From Bradysia coprophila (Eukaryota; Arthropoda; Insecta; Diptera; Sciaridae), in contig NW_023503584.1 of assembly GCF_014529535.1 (NCBI RefSeq), positions 534,190 through 598,189 on the forward strand: DNA of 64,000 nucleotides, in the 5' to 3' direction. The notes beneath the pieces are model-generated. The model did no database searches and was not told where the DNA came from. It saw only the letters and a program-made list of their open reading frames with translations. How positions within the stretch are numbered: the stretch's first letter is position 1; each line of letters opens with the position of its first letter. Made by a program: the position numbers and the translations under genes. This document shows positions 33,801 to 46,500 of the stretch, piece after piece.

Positions 33801-35425
33801 AAGTGCATCCATTGCCTAACGGAAAATACAACCCAAAATGAGTTTAACATTTTGCAGCGGTAGCGGAACATCCCGTACCTGTTTCGACTTATGAACATTG
33901 GCTTCTTCTAAATTGGTTATGATTTCCTGCAGTTCTTGGCATCGTTTTGTCGAGTTTTCCAGCATAAGTTTGATATCGTCACAGCATGATTTCTGCTGTG
34001 TCTTTGTCGCACTCTCTTGGGTACGTTCGCGTTCCCTTGCCAATTTATTCATCATATCCGTTGAGTCGACAAGCTCTTTCGACAGCTCATTTAATTTCGT
34101 TTCGAGGTCGGTTATGATTTGGTCGCGTTCTCGAATTGCCTTTGAAAATAAGGATATTTAGATGGCATGTAAGTATGTGCCGTGCCTATCTGTATAAAAA
34201 AACTCTTGAAATGTGTGGCCTTCTTTGCCTGACTAAGTTCTACTAGCAGAACTCGGTAACATTCTCTTTGCTATAGTAACACTATTGATTGAATGTAACA
34301 TTCACCCTTCGACCTATTATGCCTCTCAATTTCTAATTACCTCTGTCAATCGCCTCATCTCGACTCGGTCAGCGTCGATGTTATACCCCGGATTTACATT
34401 AAGAATCTCGTCGTATTTAGTTCTCAGCGAATCCAGTCTCTCATTCTTTTCTTCCAGCATTTGCTTCCAAACCAGAGCTCGATTTTCCAGTTGCTTTCCG
34501 AACTCTTGCAATTCGAATTCCCGTTCTTGTTTCTCATTTTCCACATCCATCATGTGCTGTTCCAATTCAACGGTTCGCTTATTCAATGAATCGATTGTGC
34601 TGTCTTGTTCTTTGATTTTTAACCGATACTCGTCCATTTGGTTGGTGATCAAAGTCAAATTCTTCGTTGCATCCAACAAGGTTACTTTCAATTCGTCAAC
34701 TTGAGTGGATTTGGATGCACATTGTGACTCGAGTGATGCGATGTCACGGAGCAATCGTTTTATGTGCTTGTTTTTGGTGCTGATGTTGTTCAGTAGCTCC
34801 TCCTGCTTGTCGATTTCGGACAATGCATCCGGAGAGTCTTCACGTTCGCTTCCAAAATTACTTATATCGTTCGAGCGTCGTTGAAGGGAGGCATTCTCTT
34901 CGTTCAACTGTGGAATATGGGAAGCGCGAATTTAATCAAATTCTACAGGGATCAAGGAACAATGGACAATCTTACTTCTTTGATTCGGGTCTTATATCTC
35001 GTCTTTTCAGTCTCTAGCTTTTCAACGGTGGTTTTCAGTTGAGCGAGTTCATCTAATAGGGCTGCTTTGTCTGTAACGTAACGATTGTTACAAAAGAAGA
35101 CAAAAAATTGCAATTCCGACTAAGTTACCAATTTTGGTAGTCGACTTGGTTGACAGTTCTTCCAGTTCCGTGAGCAAGTCATTCACCTTTAACAATCAAC
35201 AATATTTTAATATGTTACCCGATCACATTAGGTCATGAAATCCCGTCTCATATTTACCATATCTCCTTTGTACTTCAGAATAGTCTGAAAAATTTCGAAA
35301 ACTTTTTTGAAATTTTTCTTGTCCACACTGTCCTTCTTCGTTGCAACCAAAAACTCATAGATTTCATCTTTTTCGATGTCGGTGAGACTTTTGTAGGAAA
35401 ACGATAGCACCTGCTTCCAATCCAT
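27827..35425 (-). CDS. Cep290: Cep290, cilium transition-zone coiled-coil protein
   Basis: Twenty exons, in reading order 35425-35258, 35186-35129, 35070-34976, 34907-34341, 34139-33879, 33815-33637, 33504-33349, 33285-33084, 33016-31763, 31695-31563, 31504-31351, 31293-31065, 31004-30797, 30731-29849, 29789-29651, 29591-28648, 28574-28376, 28303-28154, 28094-27975, 27895-27827. All phases join: 2055 aa, near the insect family length. It is coiled coil throughout, with MDWKQV at the start, an ALDARSVSGWYHPAMR block near residue 660 typical of insect Cep290, and a late segment (MEQTILSLRRIVERLKVEN) resembling the vertebrate C-terminal region. It links microtubules to membrane at the ciliary base, in insects mainly in sensory neurons and sperm. 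A cysteine cluster near residues 523-558 is discussed separately. Confidence 0.92.
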
Positions 35426-35817
35426 TTCCTTATCGATTTCTCAATGAAATTCACCAAATCAATTTTATTGTCAACGTCTACGAGTGAACATTTTCACGGA
35501 AAAACTACAAAAAGCGAAAAATAGCCCGGTTTTCATTGAATGAAATGAGAATTTTTAACTCGATTTTTTCGACATCCACCACAATTTCACAAGTTTATTA
35601 AACAGAAATGACCAAAACAAAAAACAGTTGTGTATGCCTCACAGTGTATATATATACTCCCTAGCAACGTAGGGTATGTTTTGTTTTGATGCAGGTGCAT
35701 TACATTTTTGTTTCGCGTGTTCATTTTCCTTTCATTTTCTCATGTCGCTATACATATACATGGTTGATAGACTCTCTCAAGCCTAGATTGGGTATATCGT
35801 TTATATATTACAATTTA

Positions 35818-36010
35818 CATATCTTTCGATAGTAATTTTCCGATTACCCTTTTTGCCTTCTGTACAAAGATAATGAAAATTTGAGATTCGTTTAATACTC
35901 GGCAAAATTAAATTTGAAGGAATTAAAGGAATCTGCAATTTTCATTAACTTTGTACAGAAGGCAAAAGGATGATCGGGAAATTAGTATCGAAAGATATGT
36001 AAATTGCACT
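35818..36010. mobile_element. palindromic MITE
   Basis: The left arm (TTTACATATCTTTCGATAGTA..., CCTTCTGTACAAAG) is the complement of the right arm (CTTTGTACAGAAGGCAAAAG..., TATCGAAAGATATGTAAA). About 190 bp, no ORF. Confidence 0.75.
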
Positions 36011-36554
36011 CAGTAAAATTGCACGAAATAAATGAATGAACCAAAATCGACCCAACTCTTATTGAAATTTAACTGTTAGTAACATCGAAGTAGTAGATTC
36101 GAAAATTTCTAATGATATAAATTTTCGAATCTACTACTTCGGTGTTTTAATTTTGTTTATGAAGCATGGCTATGGCTCAATGGTTAAGTTTCAAACTTTT
36201 ATCTTGGTATTATTGCAAAAATTTAGCGAGTTCCTTTGACAATAATTTTGAAACTGTAACCGAGCTTGAATTTTTATTAAATTAATAAATGAAAAATGAG
36301 GATTTCTGGTAGAATCTACAGCAGCAAAAATAAATCGAGTAATAGAATTGAGCAAAGGCTTTGTCGGGAATGAATTCTTTTCTGAGCAGCTTGGTACCAA
36401 GAAGTTTTTTTTAGTTCTAACAGAAGGTAGTGTATTTGATTTTGCCGAGTATTAAAGGAATCTCCAATTTTCAATATCGTTTTGTTTTTTTTTATTCGCC
36501 GTGGATGTTAAATGTTTGGGTTTGGTCCCAAGCAAGGATCAAAATATAGCAAAT

Positions 36555-36698
36555 TACACACGCGTAATTTTGAAAACCGACACATTTTCTGTTTTGTGGT
36601 TTACTGGTTTTTTTGTGAATTGTACATGGAGAAATAAAGAACTCAAAAAAAACACAGAAACAGAAAATGTGTCGGTTTTCAAAATTCCGCGCGTGTAA
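36555..36698. repeat. palindromic element, ACACATTTTCTGTTT family, copy 2
   Basis: The arms TACACACGCG-TAATTTTGAAAACC and the complementary GGTTTTCAAAATTCCGCGCGTGTA enclose about 80 bp. Relative of 10844-10996. Confidence 0.75.
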
Positions 36699-36949
36699 CA
36701 CACAAAAAAGTATTCTTTTCTAACTACACATAACGCCGATTCCAACCGAGAAACAAACCCAAACATTAGAGGGTTTATCATCGGTTAGTCCCGTGACTTT
36801 CAGTCAAGTATCGTTCGTGTTATGTACAGAAGCGTAACGTACTCGTTAACCCTACAAATACATAATAATCCTTATCTGTAAAGTCACTTTCTGTAACATG
36901 ACTTATGACACTTCGGACTAAGATACTCAAATATAATATATATTATGCA

Positions 36950-37262
36950 CCTGTTGCCAAGATTGGTATTTTGACGTGTAGGACATTATTGCCCTAGCCG
37001 AAGGCGTGGGCCATAATGCCTACTCGTCAAAATAACAGTCTGGCAATAGGTGCATATCATATTTTATCTGTCGAGAACAGATATATCGAGAAAAACAAAA
37101 ATCCCTAGAGGGATAAGCTCGAGATTATCGTTCTAGACAGATAATAAATGTTATGCATCTATGGCCAAATGTTGATTTTGACGAGTTGGCGAAGCCAAAG
37201 GCGCGGATCATAATCCAACTCGTCAAAATACACGTTTGGACATAGGTGCATATTATTTTTTA
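36950..37262. repeat. two adjacent palindromes with GCCGAAGGCG-like centres
   Basis: 36950-37065: arms GCACCTGTTGCCAAGATTGG / CTGGCAATAGGTGCATA, with TTTTGACGTGTAGG / CCTACTCGTCAAAA inside and GCCGAAGGCGTGGGC at the centre. 37150-37262: arms ATGCATCTATGGCCAAA / TTTGGACATAGGTGCAT, with TTTGACGAGTTGG / CCAACTCGTCAAA inside. A degenerate relative lies at 37930-38010 and a fragment at 27085-27110. Confidence 0.75.
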
Positions 37263-38062
37263 TGTGTCACTGCAAAGATAAACCCAAACTCCCTCTCCGA
37301 GCTGATGCATAATGTTAGTCTTACCACACAGAGACATATATAAATGAAATTATTATTACAATCTTAGACATGTCAAAATATCTACTTGACCTCTGGAATA
37401 ATTTAAAATATCTACACGCAAATTTGTAACATGACTTACGATGGAATCACCCATATATCGGATGCATGTAAGTAGTGCGTTAGCTGCACAGAATGTTAAA
37501 CTGAAATTATTTATTATCAATACAGTGCAGAGGGTTCACGTTATAGATATAAATATACATATGTAGGTTGTACGTAATCCCTTCATTGTTGATGAAGGTG
37601 TCCTATTTGGACATTATGAGAGAAATTTTGTTAGTTGTGAGTAGGTGGTAAAACTAGTAGAAAAACTGGGAAATTTCATTTTGAGGGTATTGTTTGTCGT
37701 TTGTGGAAAGATCGTAGATCGTAGCGATTTCTCAGCAGCCTTGTAAAAATCAGTGTTAGCTCGTTTTAAGGCCAGGTTATGCTCGTTGACATCTGTGCGA
37801 TAGTAAACACCATAACCTGGCCTTAACTACATGTTTTTCTTGGGTGCATTGAGCTAGTACTTTACTTAACAGTGCCATTTTTGCCGTTTGCTCTGTTGCC
37901 CAGTATTAGTAGAGTACGTCCGTGGGTTTAAATTTGTATTTTTCGAGTTAGGACGTTAAAGCCCGACCCGAAGGGGATTCCTACTCGTCAAAATAAAATT
38001 TTGTACCGACGTACGTACTGTGCTTTATGTGAATAGGCAATGTAAATGCATACATTGCCGTA

Positions 38063-38305
38063 TCACGTACATGTACATTCTTTGTTGGAGGCTTCAACTG
38101 CAAAATACTGTGCAGAATCATTAATATAAGAAGCAGCCATAGTATCCCTCACAGTCACATCCCACAAGAGTGATTTACCATGACTCCACGGTATCAACGT
38201 CATGCCGTCTGGTCTTTTACCATCATCTCTTGAAACACCTGGGGGCTGTATAATATTTGGGACACCTATAGATCTATAGCTACAATTGCATAATAAAATG
38301 TACAA
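38063..38305 (-). pseudogene. scrap of retrotransposon polyprotein
   Basis: The conceptual peptide includes [24 protein letters not shown] followed by [12 protein letters not shown], a block common near the end of arthropod non-LTR retrotransposon ORFs (RPDG...W..G..L.WDVT). There is no reverse transcriptase or terminal structure around it, so it is a relic. Confidence 0.6.
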
Positions 38306-38817
38306 ATCTACCGAGAATCCTATGATCATGTGTTCTAGATGAACTGTACATTATATTTTTAAAGGAACATGTGGCGAAAATTTCATAAATTATCAATAAT
38401 AATTATTTTTTAAAGTTTGAAAACTCGACTTCTTTTGGGAGCCTGAAATTTAATGTTTAATCATCAGAAATTATTTGCCTGAATGTTGCTAAACTCAACT
38501 CAATTTAAGTTTGCAATTGGTTAGGATTCTACAATTTTAATTGTTCCACAGCGTTCCACATGTTGTCAACAAAAGAAGCGCAAAGAGTGTCGTTTCACTC
38601 ACAAACGTGTGGAATTGAAGAAGCGTAAAGGCAAACGCTACTTCTATGTGGTGGAACACGCGTGGAACAAATAAAACGAAAGAAACAAACGAAACCCACC
38701 AAAATTGCATTCTTATGATGAGATCAGTTTACTGCGTCTAAACTACATCCTTTTTCTACTATGTTTAAAAGGAAATGACAAACAAAAGAACTCTTCAAAG
38801 TAAACTGTTCGTAACTC

Positions 38818-38905
38818 AATAACCAGTTAGCTCAGTGCGAAAGTCACTGACTCAAGATCGAGAGGTCCCCAGTTCAATTCACGCCAGTGACAATGTTTTT
38901 TTTTT
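38818..38905 (+). other. tRNA-derived sequence (SINE or tRNA pseudogene)
   Basis: TTAGCTCAGTGCGAAAG resembles a Pol III A box and GGTCCCCAGTTCAATTC a B box, about 35 bases apart. A run of about 18 T follows. The acceptor ends do not pair convincingly, so it is not a working tRNA. It is most likely a SINE head. Confidence 0.5.
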
Positions 38906-39144
38906 TTTTTTTCATTCGCGTTTGAGAAACCCAGCACTTTGTTTTATATAAAGTAATCGATCTCACATCTGTAAAGTGGGCAAAGGACGAAATATAGTAA
39001 CATTATTTCTAGAAAAATTAAAAAAAAGCGAAATTTCCAATATACGTTTTATTCGTACATTGTACTGATAACTCAACCATTGGTCTCATCGTCGAAATGT
39101 ACGTTTTATCCGTACGACTTTTTTTTTGCGTGTACATTGATTAC

Positions 39145-39241
39145 GTGTATCTGGAGTCGGTTAAAGCTGATTTCGCTGGCCATTAGAGGAAATTTGCCCT
39201 AAAAATATGTGGAAATCAGCTTTAACCGACTCCAGATACAC
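39145..39241. repeat. hairpin with 29-bp perfect arms
   Basis: GTGTATCTGGAGTCGGTTAA plus nine more bases at 39145-39173 is exactly complementary to 39213-39241, with a 39-base loop. Confidence 0.85.
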
Positions 39242-40512
39242 AAAATTAATGTAAGAATTGCTGCAAATAACTTATACCACTTATTTTTGAAGAATGCATA
39301 ACAATTCCACTCATTCTATAGGAACGGGCACTTGAAGATAGATAGTAAATTGAAAATTTCGTCGTAGAGTGACCTTGTTGCAAACAAAATGTCGTAACAG
39401 ATACTTGTTGTGAGGCTGGTATGGCGAGTGTGGTATTGTTGTAAAGCTTAGACTGCAGGCTGATCAGGCATTATTGTTTTGTTGCAGACATGGTCAACCT
39501 GTGTATTGCAGATGAGTCCTAGTTTCGCCGAGGATGGTGAAAATAAAATTTTTCAAATATGGTACAATTCAGACAAATTTTGTAAAATCCATTGTCAGCG
39601 TTTAATAGAGCATTGAATCCTCTTCCAATATCGCCATTCAAAGAGTTTCAAACTTTCTTCGTCTTGGACATGTCACCATTCAAAGATGTCAAATTTTCGA
39701 CTTTAGCTGGCTGTAGCTACGTGGTCAAGTTGTCGAGGGGAGCCATTTCAAGACGAATTAGCTTAGAATTAGTCCCTCTATCCGTTGCGATAACAATCTG
39801 TATTCAAATTGACTCGTCGGTCCCGCACGGCCATGCGTGCTGGTTCTCCGAAACGGCTGGAAAATTTTGCGAACTGAATGTGGTTCCTTATAGTACTCGA
39901 GTCCCTCAATAAGAATATTAAAAAAAATCAGAGGTGGTGTCGCGACTCTATTTAAGTTTTGTTCAACCTCACCGTGTGTGATAACTAGACAAAATCGGTA
40001 TTCTAAATCGCGTCAATATTGTAAACCATAATTAAGACGGTATTTTGCGATGGTTAAGCCAAAACTATATGTGTTTTGGAGAGCTATCGAAATATTTGAG
40101 CTTTTTTGAATTCCATTGGAAAAGTGTAACAGAAGAATACAAAGGAAGATTAAAGCTCGCGAAAGTTCTTCAAAAACAGAAACACAGTGCGCTCATCAGT
40201 GGTAGTGAACGCTCCACAATAGTTTTTAAAATCGAAAAATATGCATAGCAGTTACAGTACACGAAAATAGGGATTCGATCAAAGTAACACGGCTACACAA
40301 TACAACACCGATTTGGACAATAGATCACTAAAATGACCGCTGGCGTGACGATCGACCATTCCTCACGTTTCCGTCATCAGTTTCACCAAACGAAGAGGTC
40401 TATAGAATTAGCATACCCAAGTCAAGTGTCATTTTCAATTATTTAAAGGTTGATATAGGATCATAGTGTCATACACACAATCACTTCCGTTTCTTCCGTT
40501 TTCATTTTCACT

Positions 40513-43500
40513 TTATTCGCATCTAATTTCAAGTCGATAACATTTTGCATCATCAGTTTTGTCCCAATTAACCAGCTTTGCAATAGGACGACTGGGCTTA
40601 ACGTACAACGTGAATTCACTGTTCACTCTTAGCGGGGCAAATTTGTTGACCACAGCCGCTTTAGTTGGCTTGAATCGGTATTTCGATTTACTCTCGGTTG
40701 TCGATCGTTCTGAAGCTGTAAGCAATGTAACCCGTTAGCGACTTATCAGAGTCATCAGTCAAACAGTCATACACGTACTTGAGTTGTTGGAGTCGATCAA
40801 TCGGTAGGACGGTTTATTTTGATGGTATCCCAGTTCAACGCATAATTCGGCTACATCTGCGTCGGTCGGTAGATGCGGTCTGGGGAAACATTTAGTGTGC
40901 CAGATACCGAATGTCTGTTCGATGACCTGACCGTAACCGTCATGGCTGCAATAGAGTCAAATGTTTTGAAAATTCGTGGAAAGATCTCAATTGTGCAACA
41001 TACTTCACTTCTGGATATTCCAAACCGTGACAGTACAGTTCATCTTCACCGCCAGGGCAATCTTTTTCTTTGTCGCAAACGAAGTCATTTGGTACGCACA
41101 GGTTGGAGCTGCAAAAATAACATTTCAAAGTCGTTGCATATCAATTCCCAATGGCTTGTTACCTTCCGCATTTAAATGTGTTGTCACGACAGTGGCATAT
41201 AGCCGGATTCTCGTCACTCTTGTCCCAGCAATTGCGCACTCCATCACAAATCTTTGATGAATCCGTTACGCTTAGGGGGAATTGGCAAGTTAGTTCTACT
41301 AAATTCGAGACTGAATTGAAGTCTTACTTGTAGTACGTGTAACAGGAACATTCTGTGGGCTCATCGGTGAAATCTCCGCAGTCATTGACATGATCACAGA
41401 ACTTGGTTTTCGAAATACATTTTCCGTTTCCACATTTAAGATCGGTGAAATTACACTCTGTTGACGGGAAAATGATTGAGTAAAGTCGCCATGGCCACTC
41501 AGCAACGAAGAGCTAGTCTTACCTTCTTTACGATTTTTGCAAATCGCATCACTTTCATCACTACCATCCTGACAATCGAATCTTCCATTGCAAATTTTGT
41601 CTTCCTTCAGACAAGCACCAAGTAAGCACCGATGCCCATTGCATACGGGTGGATGATGAACATTGATACAGTATTTCGCTTGATTGTCTTCATAAAAGAA
41701 GGGAGTGAGAGAGAAATAGCTTTATCTAGTTTAAGGTCAGCACATAACATCCACACTTACTAATAACGATCTGAATCGCTTCATAGGAAGATTCTAAAGA
41801 TTGAACGGGAAGGATTTTATCGAAACTGCAAAGACCTTTCCTGGCTTTATAGAATGCAATCGGATAGTAGCCATGTTCACCTATGCTACACATAACCACT
41901 CCACCTTGTGTAACTTCTACAACAAAATGAATTTTATGCGACATGAAAATTGTCGTCAAAAGAGGAATTTACCATCGCCATCACAATGAAAATCGGCGGA
42001 ACTGTGGTCATTCCGACCATTCGTAAAGCATCTGAAATTATCGAAACATTCTTTGTCCGATTCGATCAGCTGGAGAGAAACCATTTTTCCGAATTTATTG
42101 TGCGACAAGGCGAAACATTGTCCGGATCGACCTAAGTCAGTTCTGTTGAAAGTTAAGAAAAGCGACAATTGACTGATCATCAGGCGAGAGTACGAAAAGA
42201 CTACCAGTCAGATAGTCATCAGGACTTACCTTTCCAGTAAAAATGTTGGCAAACTTTCTCGATTGAAACGTACCATTCCTTCCAAAAACAGTAGCACGCC
42301 GTTACTACCACTTCCCATTTTAACGAAACACGAAACCCGATGAACTTGCTCATACGGTCCGACTACGTTCATAAAAGCCTGCGACTTTCCAACCACTACC
42401 GTCACATAGTCAAATTCCAAATTAACCGAATTCATGCACGACAGTTCCGTTACCACACAAGTATTGTCCAGCAAAACCCCGATACACACCAGTCTGCCAT
42501 CAACGTAAATATCAACGCTCCACGGCCAATGATGGTCTTCAATTGTGCTCGGTGCGGATGGAATTTTCGTTCCATTCGATAGAACCGATGGTTTCTTGTT
42601 CGGCTGAATTATCGGTTTTAGTGGGGGTGGTTTTGCATTCTCGAATGTGATTGGACTGATTGGCTTTGATGGTATCAGCGAGGAAATTGTTTTCGAATCA
42701 ACGACTGTGGTATGATGAGGTCTTAGAGAATTCGAGTGTGGTTCACATTCCACGTAGAGGGCTGTGCACTGTTGTGGATTTCCCACACATTCGTATTGGC
42801 TGTCGACCTCGTTTTCTATGTCGTTTGGATGCCGTTTTTTAAGTCTTCTAATTTCAATTTCAACGGCATCTGTGTCAACTTTCGTCAGGTTAAAGAAGCT
42901 GTAGCCACTGTAAAAATGGACAGGTAACATTAGACTTTTATGCAAGAGTCACAGTGTTTTGATGAGTTTTATATGGCCGGCCTAGGTGTGCCTGGTCACC
43001 AAACACTAAGATCACATTTCCAGACATTCTCTTTCCTCATTGAAACTATTGAAAGCCGGAGCCTAAGGAAGTTGCAAGAACCATTTTCCCTTTACAAATT
43101 TTGCAACTACTTTTGCAGCTACTTCAGGCGTAGTAGTTGAAGTAGTTGCAAAAGTTGTTGCTGAAAACATTTTCCTTTTACGAATTTTGCAACTACTTCA
43201 GGCGTGTGAAAGGCGGTGGTAGAAATAAATGGAAACAACTGCATCGATAACACTTGAGGAAAAAGTTTCTCTGGAAAGGATCTTAGTTCTTGTGCACCGC
43301 TATCATCAAAGTTCTGAAAGAAATCTTTTTTCACAAATTCTTTACCTAAATCCAAGAAGCGAACAAATTTGACCGGCGGTCGTAGCGCCATTTTCGTCCA
43401 AATTCAACGTATCTCCGCACATTATGTTCCATTCACCGCGTGTATTTTTGCTGACGATACCTTTGTTGTTCAGGACGGGTCTCGTATTTACATCCAAAAC

Positions 43501-46500
43501 AACGGTGATACCATCACAAAGTGCATCTGCAGAGGCAATTCAATTTCAGTCAATTTCCCCTACCAACGTTGGTTCGTTACAATTTTACTTACAACAATCG
43601 AGTTCATCTTCTTTCAGGTCGCAGTCATACTGATCGTCACATCTTGAGTGATTGGGAATGCACTTCTTCGATAACAGGCAAGCGTACTCGTTTTCCGAGC
43701 AGGTCACTAAAAATGGATTAAAACGTTTAAACTGTGGAATATGGTGCTGCTAAAGTTGAAAACTGATCAGCACTTACAGCAGTCTTGTTCGTCTGTTAAA
43801 TCAAGGCAGTCCACTTTTCCATCACATATACGTTCCGCATTGCCATGCTATTTTCCACAAAAAAGGAATTTTGTTTAACGAACTTAATGATTCGAAAGAC
43901 GCTAGATGCTAGTTTTATGATCCTTCGCGGATCAGTAAATACAACATTGATATTGCAGCAAGGTTCATAAAACCATCAACTGTATCCTAAGGTCAGTATA
44001 CCTTCAAATATTCACGACAACTACATCCGACTTCGTCAGATCCATCCTCACAATCCCTAAACATGTCACAACGGTTGTCGATATGAATTTTCTGGTTTAT
44101 TCTGAAAAACGAAAAGTTTGAAATGTTTGCGAAGCTATTGTCCAACCACATACTGTGTGCAGATAAATTTATCTTTGTCCAAGAAAGTTGGCGTCGGTGA
44201 AACGTCGAAAATAGGAGTGGGAGTAGTGGCGTCAACGGGTGGTGTAACTGGTGGAGAAATAAATGAAGGTACTGGTAGTTTTGGCGGCTTAGGCAACTCT
44301 GGTAATGTCGGAAGTTCTGGTAATTTCGGTGGCTTCGGAAGATCTGGTAACTTCGGTGGCTTCGGAAGATCTGGTAACTTTGGTGGCTTCGGAAGATCTG
44401 GTAACTTCGGAGGCTTTGGAAGGTCTGGTAGCTCTGGAGGAGTCGGAAGGTCTGGTAGCTCCGGAGGCTTCGGAAAGTCTGGTAACTTCGGAGGCTTCGG
44501 AATTTCTGGTAATGTAGGAGGCTTTGGAAGGTCCGGTAACTTCGGAGGTTCTGGTATTTTTGGAGGTAATGGTATATCCGGAAGTTCTGGTAACTGCGGA
44601 GGTACTGGTATTTCCGGTAGATTTGGCAGCTCTGGCACCTGTGGTAATACCGTTGTTGGGAGATCAGATGACTCTGGTAATTCCGTTGTTGGAACATCAG
44701 GCGAATCAGGCTCTTCGATTTCTATTGGTTTTTTGTTGAAAACAGTTTTTCCGTCAATATCGACCACCGTTTCGTCTGAGCTAGTAGGATTATCCTCTAT
44801 GCTAGGGTCATCGCCTTGCACTCCATCGTCTGTGATATTCATTCCGAGCGTATCATCCAGAAAACTTCTCGATCCACACTGAAGTTCATCTTCTCCTCCC
44901 AAGCAATCGACAACTCCATCTTAATAAAAGTGAGATGATTGGTGTGAAAGGTAACGTCTTTGAAAAAAAAAACTTACTGCAACGCTTGGATTTTGCTATA
45001 CACAATCCGCCACCCCATACGCATCGATGTCCAGGACAATGTTGCTTCGGTCGTTGGGTCAGTACCGTTTGTTGTTTCGATATTATCCAATCGAGGTACA
45101 AAGCAATTCGTGTATATACTCCCGGTTCATTTGGTCGCGCACAACCTTCACCATGACTAACGATACCAGCCAGATACCATTCACTTGGATCCACAACACT
45201 TTGGCAGAATAAAGGTCCGCCTGAGTCACCTATTCGAAGAGATTAGATGCGTTTTACGACTCTGTCACGCCACAGACAGGCTGACAGCAATTATTTGTCT
45301 GAAATTACCTTGACATGCGTCTCGTCCTCCTTCTTTTTCTCCAGCACATATCTCTTCACCTTCTCGGTCCTTAGCGTGTTTGCATCGACCAATGATGGGG
45401 ACAGATACTTCGCGAAGTTGATCAGCTTTAATGAAACAGATTTAGTTATTGTTGAATCATTGACGAAATTACAAAGATTTTTTTAGTTACGATCAGGTCC
45501 TTTCTCGCGAATAGCTCCCCATCCCACAGCCTTACACATTGTGCCTGCAGTCGGTCCTACAAATAGAACGTTTTTTGTAGCAATTGGCAACGGACTTCGT
45601 TGAAAAAGGCATTACCCCAAATCCAGTCATCACCATTAACTGATGCTGACGTTCTTCCCGGGGCTGGCATGCAAATGGGTTTCACCCAACGATTAAATAT
45701 TAAGGGACTCTCCAGCTTGAGCAGTGCAACATCATTGATCATGTCTATACGACAAAGAATTTGGCATTAAAACGAGAATAAAACAAAAAAATGACCGCAG
45801 GTCATACCGAGTCGGTTGTAATTTTCGTGTTCGGCAACGAATGCTACAGCTACGGTTTGGCTCATTGGCGAATAGCTAAACCGACGAAGCATTCCAGCTC
45901 TGACCTCGTAGTAGTAGTGATTGTATTTTGCCACACAATGAGCAGCCGTTATCACCCACAGTTCACTGTGTATAATTCCCCCGCAATGGAAGTGACCGTC
46001 GCGATACATGCCAATAATAAATGGCCACATCAGTGGATCAGCGTCTGTTCCGCCGACCACACGGTCATCAGCTCTCTTGTTGCGTGGAGGTTCTGCCATG
46101 TTACGCTTTTCTCGCACTCTCAACATCGGTTTAGTTTTGAAAATCAGCTGCTGCAGACCACACTTTATAGGTGGACACTTGACATGAAGAACTACGTTTT
46201 TGTTGTTGGGTCCGAGAGGACATGATTCCATTATTTCCGGCAGGTCATCTCTACTTCTCAATGACCGGCGAATGTACGGTGTAGGAATATTTCCAGGGAG
46301 ATATGTTAGTGTCGGCTCTCTGTCAGGCATTTGATTTCAAAATTGTTGTCGCCGAATTTATTTACTTCATCTTACCCTTGCAACGGTCCGCATTCGGCTG
46401 CACATGCTTCTCTTGCCCATTTCGCAGGATTGTCACAAACAGGATACCATACTCCCTTAAAATTTCGATGCAGATAGCCTTCTGTGTACGACACCATGTA

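Larger units (their letters stand above)
35426..40512. other. 5-kb repeat-rich intergenic region
   Basis: This separates the 5' end of Cep290 from the 3' end of nudel. It holds several palindromic elements, a retrotransposon scrap and a tRNA-derived sequence (listed separately). The stretch 39245-40512 shows only an isolated 106-codon ORF (39592-39912 +) without recognisable domains and no other signal. Confidence 0.6.

Noticed and set aside
36170-36240. tRNA-like start GGCTATGGCTCAATGGTTAAG
   Set aside because: It resembles an A box, but no B box, anticodon arm or closing stem follows.
39592-39912. 106-codon + ORF
   Set aside because: No domain, no splice or promoter context and unlike neighbouring coding sequence in composition; insufficient support.
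44118-44882. 254-codon Gly/Ser-rich ORF on + strand
   Set aside because: It is the antisense shadow of the Pro-rich nudel exon; repeats keep both strands open.
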